A stretch of 64,000 nt of DNA from Pseudovibrio exalbescens (lineage in GTDB: Bacteria; Pseudomonadota; Alphaproteobacteria; Rhizobiales; Stappiaceae), in the NCBI RefSeq assembly GCF_028737195.1, contig NZ_JAQZAJ010000002.1, positions 744,001-808,000 of the forward strand, in the 5' to 3' direction. This document shows, piece by piece, positions 18,029-27,800 of this stretch (the first letter of the stretch is position 1; each line of letters opens with the position of its first letter). The translations under genes and the position numbers were made by a program. Below the pieces are notes generated by a model, which was not told where the DNA came from, made no database searches, and was given only the letters and a program-made list of their open reading frames with translations.

Positions 18029-18140
18029 GCTTTCGTCCCCGTAGCATTGGGGGAGGAGCAGATACGCATGGACGAGCAACGCACCCTCGCGGCTCGTGCA
18101 CGAAACGCATCCCGGACCCTCCGCCCGTGGTCGTCAGTTG

Positions 18141-18321
18141 GTGTCTTTTGGCAGGTCTCCTGACTTCACAGCTCAAGCGCCATCCGCCCGCCTTCCCGAA
18201 GTGAACTCACTACAGTGGCAAATTGGGCGAAAAGCTCGCCGCTTACAGTTGCGGGGGCAGTGCCGGAGTTGCACCGGCTTCCCTCTTAGCTTCCGATTGA
18301 ATCGCAAGACCAAAGACACTG
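18141..18321 (-). promoter_or_regulatory. Cobalamin riboswitch upstream of nrdHIEF
   Basis: Reading the minus strand, the region contains the consensus cobalamin aptamer: GGAAGC...GGGAAGCCGGTGCAA, then GCCCCCGCAACTGTAAGC, then GCCACTGT and finally the B12-box AGGAGACCTGCC. The ends pair as P1 (GTGTCTTTGG with CCAAAAGACAC). It ends about 110 nt before the nrdH ATG on the same strand. Known examples of cobalamin riboswitches before B12-independent reductases switch the gene off when B12 allows the cobalamin-dependent isozyme to work; that is the expected role. Confidence 0.92.
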
Positions 18322-18486
18322 CATATTGTGCTTGGTGCGCGCGAATGGTCAACATCCTGTATGGGTATACCCACATGCCAATTTTGTGGAATTCTAATTT
18401 GCAAGAAGAGTGGGCTATTTACACTCAGTGCAAACTGGGGGGTCGCTCCTGCGGGCACAGGCAGTAGCGCCGGGTCACCAATTTGG

Positions 18487-19731
18487 TTAGCCCTTGGTTT
18501 TGTTGGGCTGCCGCCTCAGCAGCTCACGAATCTGCGGGGCTGACGCACCCTGTGCCTGAAGCATCGCAATTGTTCTGAGCCTTGCTCCCGCATGTTTGAA
18601 AAACATTTTGAAGCTTGGACAAAAGTAGTTCAGAGCATAACCACCGTCTCTGTCAGGCATGAAACGATGCTTGGGGCATCCCCCGTTACACGCCGAGACG
18701 AAAGAGCAGATTCGGCAATCAGTGGGCAACCCGGTTTGCTTGTTCTCCCCAAATCTGACTTGTGGTGCGCTGGTCGCCAGAGCGTCCAGCGGTGTTTCAA
18801 GAATGTTGCCCAACAGGTGCGTCGGGTAGACGAAGTGATCGCAGGAATAGAGGTCGCCATTGTGTTCCATGGCCAGTGCCTGGCCGCAGGTGGGAGCAAA
18901 CGTGCAAAGCCATGAAGGCATGCCAATCATTGTGCCCATATGCACGTCAAACATCTGGACAGAAACCTCACCAATGTCGTTGGTGGCCCAGTCATCAAAG
19001 ATGGCACACAGGAAGCGGCCATAAGCCTTTGGCGAGGCGCTCCATTTTGCCAGGTTCTTGGCTGTTCTGTGGCTTGGAAGGGCAAGCGATGCCGCTTCTT
19101 CAACGGCAGGGATGAACTGCAAGTGACGAAACCCTGCATCTTTCAAGAAGCGATAAACTTCCCGTGGGCGTCGCACATTGCCTTGGTGTACCACGGTCAG
19201 TGCGTTAACCGCCACTTCATGGCGGGCAAGGCGTTCTGCCGCTTCCATGACGCGCTTGAAGCTGGGGCGTTTGGCGCGGTCAACGCGGTAGGCGTCATGG
19301 ATGGGCTCTGGTCCATCAATGCTGAGACCAATCAGGAAGCGGTGCTCGGCAAAGAATCGAGTCCAGTCATCATCCAGAAGCGTGCCATTGGTTTGAAATG
19401 CATTCTGAATAGTTACGTGGTCCGGCGCGTAGCGCATCTGCAACGCCACTACCTTTCGATAGAAAGCCAATCCTGAAAGAGCAGGCTCGCCACCTTGCCA
19501 GTTGAACCAGATCTCACGGAGACCGAGCGCAGCTTGTGATGCAATGAAGCCCGAGACATAGTGCTCCAACACCCCGTCGCTCATGGCAAAGCGCTTGCTA
19601 TCCGCATAAAGCTCGTTCTTCTCGAGGTAAAAACAGTAGCCACAGTTGAGGTTGCACTGCGGGCCATTGGGTTTTGTCATCACCTGAAATGGCCAGCGGT
19701 GCTGAGTTAAACTGTTTTGCTTTGAGTGCAT
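18487..19731 (-). CDS. Anaerobic sulfatase maturase (radical SAM, anSME-like)
   Basis: The 414-residue product carries the radical-SAM cluster motif C-N-L-N-C-G-Y-C (Cys26, Cys30, Cys33) followed by FYLEK, the anSME-typical WQGGEPAL, and a SPASM-type C-terminal region with auxiliary-cluster cysteines (LCTFAPTCG, YSCDHFVYP, CRICSFVSACNGGCPKHRF). Family role: oxygen-independent oxidation of the sulfatase motif Cys or Ser to formylglycine in the cytosol, using S-adenosylmethionine. Its ATG (19731) overlaps the stop of the PfkB kinase gene as ATGA, so the two are translationally coupled. No sulfatase lies beside it; the nearest is at 7656-9431. The SPASM protein family also contains peptide maturases, but the anSME call is favoured by WQGGEP and overall length. 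Confidence 0.87.
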   Translation of the reverse strand: MHSKQNSLTQHRWPFQVMTKPNGPQCNLNCGYCFYLEKNELYADSKRFAMSDGVLEHYVSGFIASQAALGLREIWFNWQGGEPALSGLAFYRKVVALQMRYAPDHVTIQNAFQTNGTLLDDDWTRFFAEHRFLIGLSIDGPEPIHDAYRVDRAKRPSFKRVMEAAERLARHEVAVNALTVVHQGNVRRPREVYRFLKDAGFRHLQFIPAVEEAASLALPSHRTAKNLAKWSASPKAYGRFLCAIFDDWATNDIGEVSVQMFDVHMGTMIGMPSWLCTFAPTCGQALAMEHNGDLYSCDHFVYPTHLLGNILETPLDALATSAPQVRFGENKQTGLPTDCRICSFVSACNGGCPKHRFMPDRDGGYALNYFCPSFKMFFKHAGARLRTIAMLQAQGASAPQIRELLRRQPNKTKG

Positions 19732-20678
19732 CATACAGGTGCGAGGCACACCGTCTGCGCCAGTTCCTCAACGCGCGCCACCTCCGGCAAGCGCGGTCCT
19801 ACCTCGCCGAGTGCGCCGAGTGAGAAGCCCGTTGAGATCCGTGCCATCTCCCTCAGGTCGAAGCCGCGCACATGGGCGTGCACAAGGCCAGCTACCATGG
19901 CATCCCCAGCCCCCACCGTACTGGCGACATAGGGCGCAGCAGCAATGGCATGCACTGCCCCTTCCTCACTTACAAACACGGCACCGTCGCCGCCCATTGA
20001 AATGACGGCAAGACCAATGCCTTCCTGCACCAACTCACGCCCAGCAGCAGCGACCTCAACGGATGTCTCCAACCTTCCACCGAGGATGTAACGCAGCTCC
20101 TCCACGTTGGGTTTGACGACGTAAGGTTTTGCAGACAGGGCAACCCGCAAAGGCAAACCGCTTGTGTCTACCACCGTTTTGCAGCCGGCCATTCTGGCCC
20201 ATTTGATAAAGCGCAGATAGCTGTCTTCCGGCAAGCCTTTGGGCAAGCTGCCAGCAAGCACCAACCAATCAAGCCCTTCTGCTGCAGAGACAATGAGTTG
20301 TCGTTCCACTGCTTCAAGGTCTGCTGCCGTCGCCGCCGGCCCCGGGAAGTTCAGGTCGGTAATTCGGTTGGTGTCGTGATCGACGATTTTGATGTTTGTG
20401 CGCGTTGCGCCGCTAACACGACTGAAATCGTCGACGATGCCTAACTCGCTAAAATGACGCGTGAAAAGCTTGTCGTTGTCCTCTCCCAATAGGCCGAGAA
20501 CGGTCACTTTGTGCTTGTAGTGCGCCAGAAAGGAGGCGACGTTCACGCCTTTGCCACCGGCATCCGTTCGGGAGCTGATGGCACGATTGACCGTATCAAG
20601 TGAAAAGCCGGGGGCCAGGACGGTCTGGTCAACAGCCGGGTTCAGTGTGACTGTTGCAATGCGGGGAGCTGGGCTCAT
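19731..20678 (-). CDS. PfkB-family sugar kinase (1-phosphofructokinase-like)
   Basis: The 315-residue kinase begins PRIATVTLNPAVDQT, contains DAGGKGVNVASFLA and the catalytic TVGAGDAMVAGL with the anion-hole G-A-G-D. These match the 1-phosphofructokinase/tagatose-6-phosphate kinase branch of PfkB, which phosphorylates fructose-1-phosphate or related sugars with ATP. The start at 20678 has GAGGA nine bases upstream. No fru phosphotransferase genes are nearby, so the physiological sugar is uncertain. Coupled by ATGA to the radical-SAM gene downstream, an unusual partnership. Confidence 0.85.
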   Translation of the reverse strand: MSPAPRIATVTLNPAVDQTVLAPGFSLDTVNRAISSRTDAGGKGVNVASFLAHYKHKVTVLGLLGEDNDKLFTRHFSELGIVDDFSRVSGATRTNIKIVDHDTNRITDLNFPGPAATAADLEAVERQLIVSAAEGLDWLVLAGSLPKGLPEDSYLRFIKWARMAGCKTVVDTSGLPLRVALSAKPYVVKPNVEELRYILGGRLETSVEVAAAGRELVQEGIGLAVISMGGDGAVFVSEEGAVHAIAAAPYVASTVGAGDAMVAGLVHAHVRGFDLREMARISTGFSLGALGEVGPRLPEVARVEELAQTVCLAPV

Positions 20679-20882
20679 GTTGTGCGTCCTCTGGGAGTTA
20701 CCTTTGGACATATTCTAGGCAAAACACTCGCAGTTTCACCTGCGGAGCTTTGCGGACCATAACCGAAGCATCAAAGCGGCGGTCCCCAGCCATTTTTAAC
20801 CATGGCGCGTTTTCGGGGTGCTGGCGATGCAAAATGGCAGATACACTTGTCTCAGTATCCTTAAATTAGTCAGAGTAGAAAC

Positions 20883-22085
20883 ATGAGCCGCATTCTGAAG
20901 TTGTTTTTCATCACTCTCGTTTGCGCAATTGGCTGGCCAGCTTTTTCTAACGCTAGTCAGCTACAGCTTTCCGGTGATGCGCGCTGGTTGGTATTGGCGG
21001 CGCGGGAAGACCGGCAAGACGCTATCATGGAAGCACGGGAAAGCAGCTATTTTCTGCCTAGAACCTTTGTGGTGCGCGCAAAAAACGGCTGGTATGCCAT
21101 TCTCTCAGGGCCTGTTCAGGCGCAGACTATGGAGCAAATTCGCAAAGCTGACTACGCCAACGCTGTGCCTGAAGATGCGTACCTTTCCAAAGGAAGCAAT
21201 TATCGTGAGTTGATTTGGTCCTCGCCTGAGATGGTGCGTGTGGAGCTTGATGGCAACGCCAGCGCCTCAGCCCAACTTGAAAACCTGAAGGTGGAGGTGG
21301 TTCGAAAAGATGCGGAAGGCAACCCGAGCGACGGGGAAGACTTCGTTGAAACCTTCCTCGATATCACGCTCCATGACGCAAACGGGGCGCCACTTTATGC
21401 GCTAAAAACGGATACGGATGTGTATTCGTCCTTCGGTAACTCATTGGAAATGATGAGAATATTACCAGACACGCCCTATCCTCAGGTGATTGTGCGCCGC
21501 TACACCGGCGGGGCACACTGCTGTATCGACACGTCCATTCTGACCATGGACGAGGAGAACAACTGGGTGACCGTGCGCGCCGGGACCTTTGACGCTGGCG
21601 CTGACTATCGGGTGTTTGATCTTGACGGCGATGGGACGCTTGAGCTCCTGACTGTCGATCAGAGTTTCTTCTACTTGTTCGCCCCTTATGCTGGTAGTTT
21701 TGCGCCGCTGGAGATACAGCGCCTTGAAGGTACGAAGCTCGTCAACGTAAGTGCCGATCCTGCATATCGTGGTGAATTCATAAGCGAACTCAATAGTTTG
21801 GAGGAGTATGCCAATGAGCGTGCAGACCTCTGGAATGCAAACGGCTTTTTAGCAGCCTGGGCGGCGGTGAAGACCCGCCTCGGTGACTTTATCCCCGCTC
21901 TTGCCCGTGTGACCGAAAGCCATGGTCCTTCCGATGGTTTTGGTGTTCGTGTCTGCCCAGATGGAAGCAACATTGAAAACTGCTCCTATGAACAATCCGT
22001 CGTTCTGCCATTCCCCGCAGGTCTCACCGTGCATCTGGTGCAACAAGGCTATCTTGCATCCGGCGCTGCCGAGAGCCCTCAGTAA
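20883..22085 (+). CDS. Periplasmic protein of unknown function, SPOR-like N-terminus
   Basis: The 400-residue product has a Sec signal peptide (LFFITLVCAIGWPAFSNA). Residues about 30-110 (WLVLAAREDRQDAIM, FVVRAKNGWYAILSG) look like a SPOR-type repeat, though not certain. The middle has FVETFLDITLHD and RRYTGGAHCCIDTSIL, and DLDGDGTLELLTVD, a calcium-binding FG-GAP/EF-hand-like loop. I do not recognise the family. A run of Glu/Asp and paired cysteines (HCC, and VCPDGSNIENC at the end) suggests a periplasmic fold with disulfides. It stands alone on the plus strand between the kinase and pheT with a weak ribosome site AGAGTAG, and ends 10 bp before a shared terminator. Confidence 0.65.
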   Translation: MSRILKLFFITLVCAIGWPAFSNASQLQLSGDARWLVLAAREDRQDAIMEARESSYFLPRTFVVRAKNGWYAILSGPVQAQTMEQIRKADYANAVPEDAYLSKGSNYRELIWSSPEMVRVELDGNASASAQLENLKVEVVRKDAEGNPSDGEDFVETFLDITLHDANGAPLYALKTDTDVYSSFGNSLEMMRILPDTPYPQVIVRRYTGGAHCCIDTSILTMDEENNWVTVRAGTFDAGADYRVFDLDGDGTLELLTVDQSFFYLFAPYAGSFAPLEIQRLEGTKLVNVSADPAYRGEFISELNSLEEYANERADLWNANGFLAAWAAVKTRLGDFIPALARVTESHGPSDGFGVRVCPDGSNIENCSYEQSVVLPFPAGLTVHLVQQGYLASGAAESPQ

Positions 22086-22094
22086 CGCAACAAA

Positions 22095-22126
22095 AAACGC
22101 GGCATCAAATGACGCCGCGTCCTTTT
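22095..22126. terminator. Bidirectional terminator between periplasmic gene and pheT
   Basis: AAAAAACGCGGC-ATCAAATGAC-GCCGCGTCCTTTT forms a G+C-rich stem with A-tract on one side and T-tract on the other, suiting the two convergent genes. Confidence 0.75.
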
Positions 22127-22146
22127 AGTCTTTTAAAATCAGTCTT

Positions 22147-24564
22147 TTAACTGCGAAGCGCGCCGCCGGTGGATTTCGCAACTGCCTGTACGATCTTTGC
22201 AGAGACAGCCTCGATATCCTCATCGGTGAGGGTCTTCTTGGTTGGCTGCAGCATCACGTCAATGGCGAGCGAACGCTGGCCTTCTGGAACGCCTTGGCCT
22301 TCGTAGATATCGAAGAGCGTCACATCCACGATCAGCGCCTTGTCTGCACCGCGTGCAGCTCGCAGCAGCTTCTCAACCGGCACACCCTTGTCGACCACGA
22401 AAGCATAGTCGCGGCGAACGGGCATAAGATCAGGGGCCACAAACGCGCCCTTGGACTTGGTCGGCTTCTTCTTTGGCTCTGGAGCTGCGTCCACAAAGAT
22501 CTCGAAGGCCACCAAAGGACCTTCAATATCAAGGTCTTCCAGCGTTTGCGGGTGAATTTCACCGAAATACGCCAAGGTGTTCTTTGGTCCCATCTTCAGC
22601 GCGCCGGAGCGGCCCGGATGGTAATAGGACGGTGCATCGGTGAAGACCATCAGCTTGTCTGTTGCAACACCAATGGCGCTCAGGGCTGCTTCCGCATCGG
22701 CTTTGGCATCGAACACATGAACCGCCTCGGAGTTGCCAGACCAGTGACGACCTGCGCCATCCAGAACGGCGGTGCCGCGGCGTACGCCGGAGACCATAAC
22801 CTTTTGATCTTTCTCGGAATCTCCGAGGAAAACCTGCCCAACTTCGAAGAGCGCAACATCCGGGAAACCGCGGTCCGCGTTGCGCTGTGCTGCTGCCAAA
22901 AGACCTGGCAGAAGGGAAGGGCGCATGTCGGACATGTCTGCGGAAATCGGGTTCGCCAGCTTCAGTTCCGGCTGGCCACCACCGAAAACTTCCGCGTGTG
23001 CAGCGGGGATAAAGGACCAGGTCACCGCCTCATCCAGACCGCGCGCAGCAAGGGCACGGCGGGCGTTTGAGCGGCGAATCTGACTGGTTGTCAGTACCTT
23101 CTGGGAGACAGGCTCCATGCGTGGCAGCGTAGCGGACGGCACCTTGTCGATGCCGACGATGCGCATAACTTCTTCCACCAGATCTGCTTTGCCGTGAACA
23201 TCTGGACGCCAGCTTGGCGGGGAAACCTTCACAACATCGCCAGTTCCGGAGACCCAGAAGCCGAGCATGGTCAGAACGGCCTTGATTTCTGCATGGGAAA
23301 CTTCGAGTCCGGAAAGGCGCTTCACTTCCGAATACGGGAAGTCGATCATGCGCTCTTCCTGCGGGATTTCCCCGGTCAGCTTTGGCGCGCTTGGCTCGCC
23401 GCCACAAAACTCCACAGCGAGTTTCGTTGCAAGATCAAGGCCTTCCATTGTGTAGGTTGGGTCAACGCCGCGCTCAAAGCGGTAGCGCGCATCGGTAGAT
23501 ATGCCCAGCTTGCGTCCTGTGCGTGCGATGGTCAATGGGTTCCAGAGCGCCGATTCGATGATCACGTTGGTGGTGTTCTCATCACAGCCGCTCACTTCGC
23601 CGCCCATGATGCCACCAAGAGACTCAACGCCGTTGTCGTCAGCAATCACAACAACACTTTCGTCTACCTGGTAGGTCTTGCCATCAAGGCCAACAAGTTC
23701 TTCGCCCTGTTTGCCGTAACGTACTACCAGATCGCCAGAAACCTTATCCGCATCAAACACATGGAGCGGGCGTCCCTGATCGAAAGTGATGTAGTTGGTG
23801 ATGTCCACGAGGGCATTAATCGGACGCAGGCCAATGGCAACCAGGCGCTTTTGCAGCCACTTCGGAGACGGGCCATTCTTGACGCCGCGCACAACGCGGT
23901 AACCAAACGCCGGGCAATCCTCGGTGGTTTCGCCCAGCTCAATGCGCACATTCACGTTTGCGTCGAAGTTTGCGTTGAATTGCGTTTTTTCCGTATTTTT
24001 GAGCGTGCCAAGGCCAGAAGCTGCAAGGTCGCGTGCAATGCCATGAACACCCGCGCAGTCAGGGCGGTTTGGCGTCAGACCAATCTCGATGACAGGGTCA
24101 TCCAGACCTGCATACTGAACATAGGGAACACCCACAGGTGCGTCCTCTGGCAAGTCGATGATGCCATCATGCTCGTCAGACAATTCCAGCTCGCGCTCGG
24201 AAGCCATCATGCCGAAGCTTTCCACGTCGCGAATCTTGCCAACGGACAGGGTGACATCAAGACCGGGAACATAATCGCCCGGCTTGGCGAACACGCCCTT
24301 CAGACCGGTGCGGGCGTTTGGCGCGCCGCATACCACCTGCACAGGTTCGCCCTCGCCAGTGTCTACTTTCAGAACGCGCAGACGGTCTGCATTCGGGTGC
24401 TGCACCGCTTCCAGAACATGGGCAATGCGGAAACTGCCAAGACGATCGGCCGGGTTGGTGACTTCCTCAACCTCCAGACCAATCATGGTCAACCGTTCAA
24501 GGATCTCTTCAAGGCTAGCGTCGGTCTCAAGATGGTCCTTGAGCCAGGAAAGAGTGAATTTCAT
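22147..24564 (-). CDS. pheT: Phenylalanyl-tRNA synthetase beta subunit
   Basis: The 805-residue beta chain makes the alpha2-beta2 synthetase that charges tRNA-Phe. Domains in order: N-terminal [14 protein letters not shown], the tRNA-binding EMAP-like part (residues about 40-150, [10 protein letters not shown]), B3/B4 with the editing site, B5 with [12 protein letters not shown], and the C-terminal ferredoxin-like anticodon-binding domain ([12 protein letters not shown]). Length agrees with the family. It follows pheS by 39 bp on the same strand and should be cotranscribed. Confidence 0.97.
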   Translation of the reverse strand: MKFTLSWLKDHLETDASLEEILERLTMIGLEVEEVTNPADRLGSFRIAHVLEAVQHPNADRLRVLKVDTGEGEPVQVVCGAPNARTGLKGVFAKPGDYVPGLDVTLSVGKIRDVESFGMMASERELELSDEHDGIIDLPEDAPVGVPYVQYAGLDDPVIEIGLTPNRPDCAGVHGIARDLAASGLGTLKNTEKTQFNANFDANVNVRIELGETTEDCPAFGYRVVRGVKNGPSPKWLQKRLVAIGLRPINALVDITNYITFDQGRPLHVFDADKVSGDLVVRYGKQGEELVGLDGKTYQVDESVVVIADDNGVESLGGIMGGEVSGCDENTTNVIIESALWNPLTIARTGRKLGISTDARYRFERGVDPTYTMEGLDLATKLAVEFCGGEPSAPKLTGEIPQEERMIDFPYSEVKRLSGLEVSHAEIKAVLTMLGFWVSGTGDVVKVSPPSWRPDVHGKADLVEEVMRIVGIDKVPSATLPRMEPVSQKVLTTSQIRRSNARRALAARGLDEAVTWSFIPAAHAEVFGGGQPELKLANPISADMSDMRPSLLPGLLAAAQRNADRGFPDVALFEVGQVFLGDSEKDQKVMVSGVRRGTAVLDGAGRHWSGNSEAVHVFDAKADAEAALSAIGVATDKLMVFTDAPSYYHPGRSGALKMGPKNTLAYFGEIHPQTLEDLDIEGPLVAFEIFVDAAPEPKKKPTKSKGAFVAPDLMPVRRDYAFVVDKGVPVEKLLRAARGADKALIVDVTLFDIYEGQGVPEGQRSLAIDVMLQPTKKTLTDEDIEAVSAKIVQAVAKSTGGALRS

Positions 24565-24603
24565 GTCTCTTCTCTTTAATAGCGTGCGATCAGGACCGCG
24601 GGG

Positions 24604-25686
24604 TTATCGGGAGAGGCCAGCCATCAGGCTTGGCATGTCGAGCGGACGGAAGCCGTAATGCTTCAGCCAGCGCACATCCGCGTCAAAGAAGGCACGCAGA
24701 TCCGCCATGCCGTACTTGAGCATGGCCAGACGGTCGATGCCCATTCCCCACGCAAAGCCCTGATAAACATCAGGATCCAGACCGCAGTTGCGCAGCACAT
24801 TCGGGTGAACCATGCCGCAGCCCAGAATTTCCATCCAGTCTTCGCCTTCGCCGATCTTCACCTCAGCGCCGGAGCGGTCGCACTTCACGTCCACTTCCAT
24901 GGACGGTTCGGTGAACGGGAAGAAACTTGGGCGGAAGCGCAGCTCCACATTCTCCACCTCGAAGAACGCCTTGAGGAACTCTTCCAATGTGCCCTTCAGG
25001 TGACCAATATGGGTGGTCTTGTCGATCACAAGGCCTTCCATCTGGTGGAACATGGGTGTGTGGGTCTGGTCGCTGTCACAGCGATAGGTCCGACCCGGAA
25101 TGATGATGCGCAGCGGTGGCTCCTGATTGCGCATGGTGCGAATCTGAACCGGAGACGTGTGGGTGCGCAGCAACAGGCGCTCGCCGTCTTCCTTCGGATT
25201 AAAGAAGAAGGTGTCATGCATCTCGCGGGCCGGGTGGCCCTCCGGGAAGTTCAGCGCAGTGAAGTTCAGCTCATCGGTTTCGATGTCCGGGCCTTCGGCA
25301 ACGGAAAAGCCCATATCGGAAAAAATCGCGGTGAGCTCTTCGGTCACCTGAGAGACCGGGTGAATGCGGCCGCTCTCCGCTGGCGCAACGCGCAGCGGCT
25401 GGGTCACATCAATGGTCTCGCTGGCAAGGCGGGCCTCAAGGGCTTCTTTTTTCAAGACTTCCTTGCGCGCGGCAATGGCATCGCCCACACGGGTCTTGAG
25501 CCCGTTCAGGGCCGGACCCATTTCCTTGCGCTCTTCGGGAGACATCTTGCCAAGAGTCTTCATCTTTTCAGAGACAGACCCCTTCTTGCCAAGGGCAGCA
25601 ACGCGCACATCTTCCAGCGCAGCCTCGGTGGTGGCCGCGTCAATGGCGGCGGAGATCTCGGCTTCGAGAGTTTGAAGGTCGGACAT
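24604..25686 (-). CDS. pheS: Phenylalanyl-tRNA synthetase alpha subunit
   Basis: The 360-residue alpha chain contains the class II catalytic core: motif 2 area [15 protein letters not shown], then [10 protein letters not shown] and the motif 3 [14 protein letters not shown], preceded by an N-terminal coiled-coil tRNA-binding region. It is the first gene of pheST. In many alphaproteobacteria it follows rplT directly; here rplT lies about 20 kb away on the opposite strand. Its promoter should be in 25687-25900, where no element was recognised. Confidence 0.97.
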   Translation of the reverse strand: MSDLQTLEAEISAAIDAATTEAALEDVRVAALGKKGSVSEKMKTLGKMSPEERKEMGPALNGLKTRVGDAIAARKEVLKKEALEARLASETIDVTQPLRVAPAESGRIHPVSQVTEELTAIFSDMGFSVAEGPDIETDELNFTALNFPEGHPAREMHDTFFFNPKEDGERLLLRTHTSPVQIRTMRNQEPPLRIIIPGRTYRCDSDQTHTPMFHQMEGLVIDKTTHIGHLKGTLEEFLKAFFEVENVELRFRPSFFPFTEPSMEVDVKCDRSGAEVKIGEGEDWMEILGCGMVHPNVLRNCGLDPDVYQGFAWGMGIDRLAMLKYGMADLRAFFDADVRWLKHYGFRPLDMPSLMAGLSR

Positions 25687-26091
25687 AATCCCTCAAAGGT
25701 TTGCAGCTTCGCCCATTGCGGGCGATCATCATATGAAAATCGTGGAGTGTGTTTTAGCAGAAATGCCAGCGCTTTCCAGTGCCACACCCCCAGCTTTTGG
25801 CAGTTTTTGCCGCAAAGCGAAATAGCCGGTGTAACCCGTTGCAAAATACGGATCATGCCATGCGATCAGGGAGAGGCAAGGGAGAGGTATTAGGCGGCAT
25901 GCCTGCGGCGTGGTGGGCGCGGTCGCTGCCTCAGCCACACCGGGTCATAAATCGCCCGCATGCCGGTCCAGAATTGAGCCGGGCCTGAACATCTTTGAAG
26001 ATGATCACGTGCAGGGACATGTCATGCGCCTTGAGTGGTTGCAGATGCGCGAAACCTAGCAGAGCTTCGGGCGCTGGGGCAAGATGTTTTC
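25687..26091. other. Intergenic region upstream of pheS
   Basis: About 400 bp without a supportable gene. Only short overlapping ORFs with biased composition exist. It contains the pheS promoter region by position. No stem-loop or regulatory element was recognised. Confidence 0.5.
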
Positions 26092-27690
26092 TGGATCCCG
26101 GCTCGGAGGCCGGGATGACGGCGGGCAAAGGGGCACGTCTTTGTGGATCCCGGATGTGCGCTTCGCTTCTCCGGGATGACGCAGGGTGTGAGGGGCAGGG
26201 CTGGGGCCATCAATCTAGTGTGGGGCACGCGCGGACCTTAAACCTAGTGTGTGGTACGGCTGTACTTTTATCTCAGGCGTCATCCCGCGCTTGACGCGGG
26301 ATCCAGAGCCGCGGAAAAGCATGCCATGGGTTTCACCGCCAGTGTTGACCAAAAGCGTGACCTTGTGCGGGTCGGGGCGGCTGGTGGATCCCGGCTCGGG
26401 GGCCGGGATGACGGGCAGGGGAGTGGTCGAGGTTCTGCGGTCACACCGGGGTTGGTGCGTGGTTCTGCTAGGTGAAGTGCTCGCACCATAGCTCGCGTGC
26501 CGTGCTTCGTGCTGATAGCCTATTGTGTAGTGCTGCAGTTGAGCTGTCAGCCCCTTGCTCAGGATCCCGGATGTGCGCTTCGCTTCTCCGGGATGACGCG
26601 GGGGAGTGGTCGAGGTTCTAGCCTTAAACCTAGTGTGGGGCAGTTCTGGGCCTTCAACCTGATGTGAGGCAGGGCTGGGGCCATCAATCTAGTGTGGGGC
26701 ACGCGCGGACCTTAAACCTAGTGTGGGGCATGGTCGAGCTTTTATCTCAGGCGTCATCCGGCGCTTGACGCGGGATCCAGTGTCGCGCGGAAAAGCGTGC
26801 GAAGGAGTTCACCATCAGTCGCTGCCAGAAGCGTGAACCTGTGCAATTCGCGCCTTCCGGTTGGATCCCGGCTCGGTGGCCGGGATGACAGGAAGGGGAG
26901 TGGTCGAGGTCCTAGCCTTCAACCTAGTGTGAGGTATGGCTGTGCCTTTATCTCAGGCGTCATCCCGCGCTTGACGCGGGATCCAGAGTCGCAGGTGAAG
27001 GCGTGCGAAGGAGTTCACCATCAGTCGTTGCCGCAAGCATGACTTTGTCCGGGTCGGGGTGTCTGGTGGATCCCGGCTCGGTGGACGGGATGACGGGCAG
27101 AGGGAGTGGTCGAGGTCCTGCGGTCACAGCGGGGTTGGTGCGTGGTTCTATCAGGTGGAGTGCTCGCACCATAGCTCACTCGCCGTGTGACGTGTGCCGT
27201 GCTGATAGCCTATTGTGTAGTGCTGCAGTTGAGCTGTCAGCCCCTTGCTCTGGATCCCGGATGTGCGCTTCGCTTCTCCGGGATGACGCAGGGTGTGTGG
27301 GGCAGTGCTGGGCCTTCAACCTGATGTGAGGCAGGGCTGGGGCCATCAATCTAGTGTGGGGCACGCGCGGACCTTAAACCTAGTGTGAGGTACGGCTGTG
27401 CCTTTATCTCAGGCGTCATCCCGCGCTTGATGCGGGATCCAGAGTCGTTCGGAAGAGCGTGCCATGGGTTTCACCGCCAGTGTTGACCACAAGCGTGAAC
27501 CTGTGCAATTCGCGCCTTCCGGTTGGATCCCGGCTCGGAGGCCGGGATGACGGGCAGGGGGAGTGGTCGAGGTTCTGTGGTCACACCGGGGGTGGTGCGG
27601 GGTTCTGGTTCCGCCAGGTGGAGTGCTCGCACCATAGGTCGCGTGCTTTGTCCCGCGCTTCGCTTCTCCGGGATAACGGATGGAGGGGGC
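26092..27690. repeat. Mosaic of REP-like palindromes with shared linkers
   Basis: About 1.6 kb is built from three short palindromes and repeated linkers. Type A (CATCCCGCGCTTGACGCGGG) begins at about 26281, 26755, 26961 and 27417. Type B (GGATCCCGGCTCGG...CCGGGATGAC) begins at 26093, 26386, 26863, 27068 and 27525. Type C (GGATCCCGGATGTGCGCTTC plus CTCCGGGATGAC) begins at 26145, 26562, 27252, with a partial copy near 27651. Linkers such as the one with CTAGTGTGGGGCACGCGCGG (26214, 26689, 27349), and GTGCTCGCACCATAG (26478, 27160, 27622) are shared, showing larger duplicated blocks. The ORFs across this stretch are frame shadows of the palindromes. Confidence 0.88.
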
Positions 27691-27754
27691 GTTTCTCTGT
27701 CAACTTGGTGCGGGGCGTTGGTAAACAGCCCTCGCGGTTTGGGCGTTGCGGGAC

Positions 27755-27787
27755 AAAGAAGAAGGGCCGCCACGGTGTGACGGCCCG
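27755..27787 (-). terminator. Rho-independent terminator of the 27.8-kb orphan gene
   Basis: On the minus strand GGGCCGTCAC...GTGGCGGCCC forms a stem followed by TTCTTCTTT, 14 bases beyond the stop codon of the gene at 27801. Confidence 0.8.
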
Positions 27788-27800
27788 AATGGGTGAGGCT

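Noticed and set aside
18322-18480. NrdR boxes before nrdHIEF
   Set aside because: Only partial AT-rich palindromes (TGGGTATACCCA at 18361 is one); no pair with the spacing and sequence of NrdR sites.
23194-24579. 461-codon plus-strand ORF opposite pheT
   Set aside because: Antisense shadow of pheT; no recognised domain and no start context.
26092-27690. CRISPR array
   Set aside because: Repeats are of several kinds, palindromic and irregularly spaced, with linkers that are themselves repeated; no cas genes nearby.
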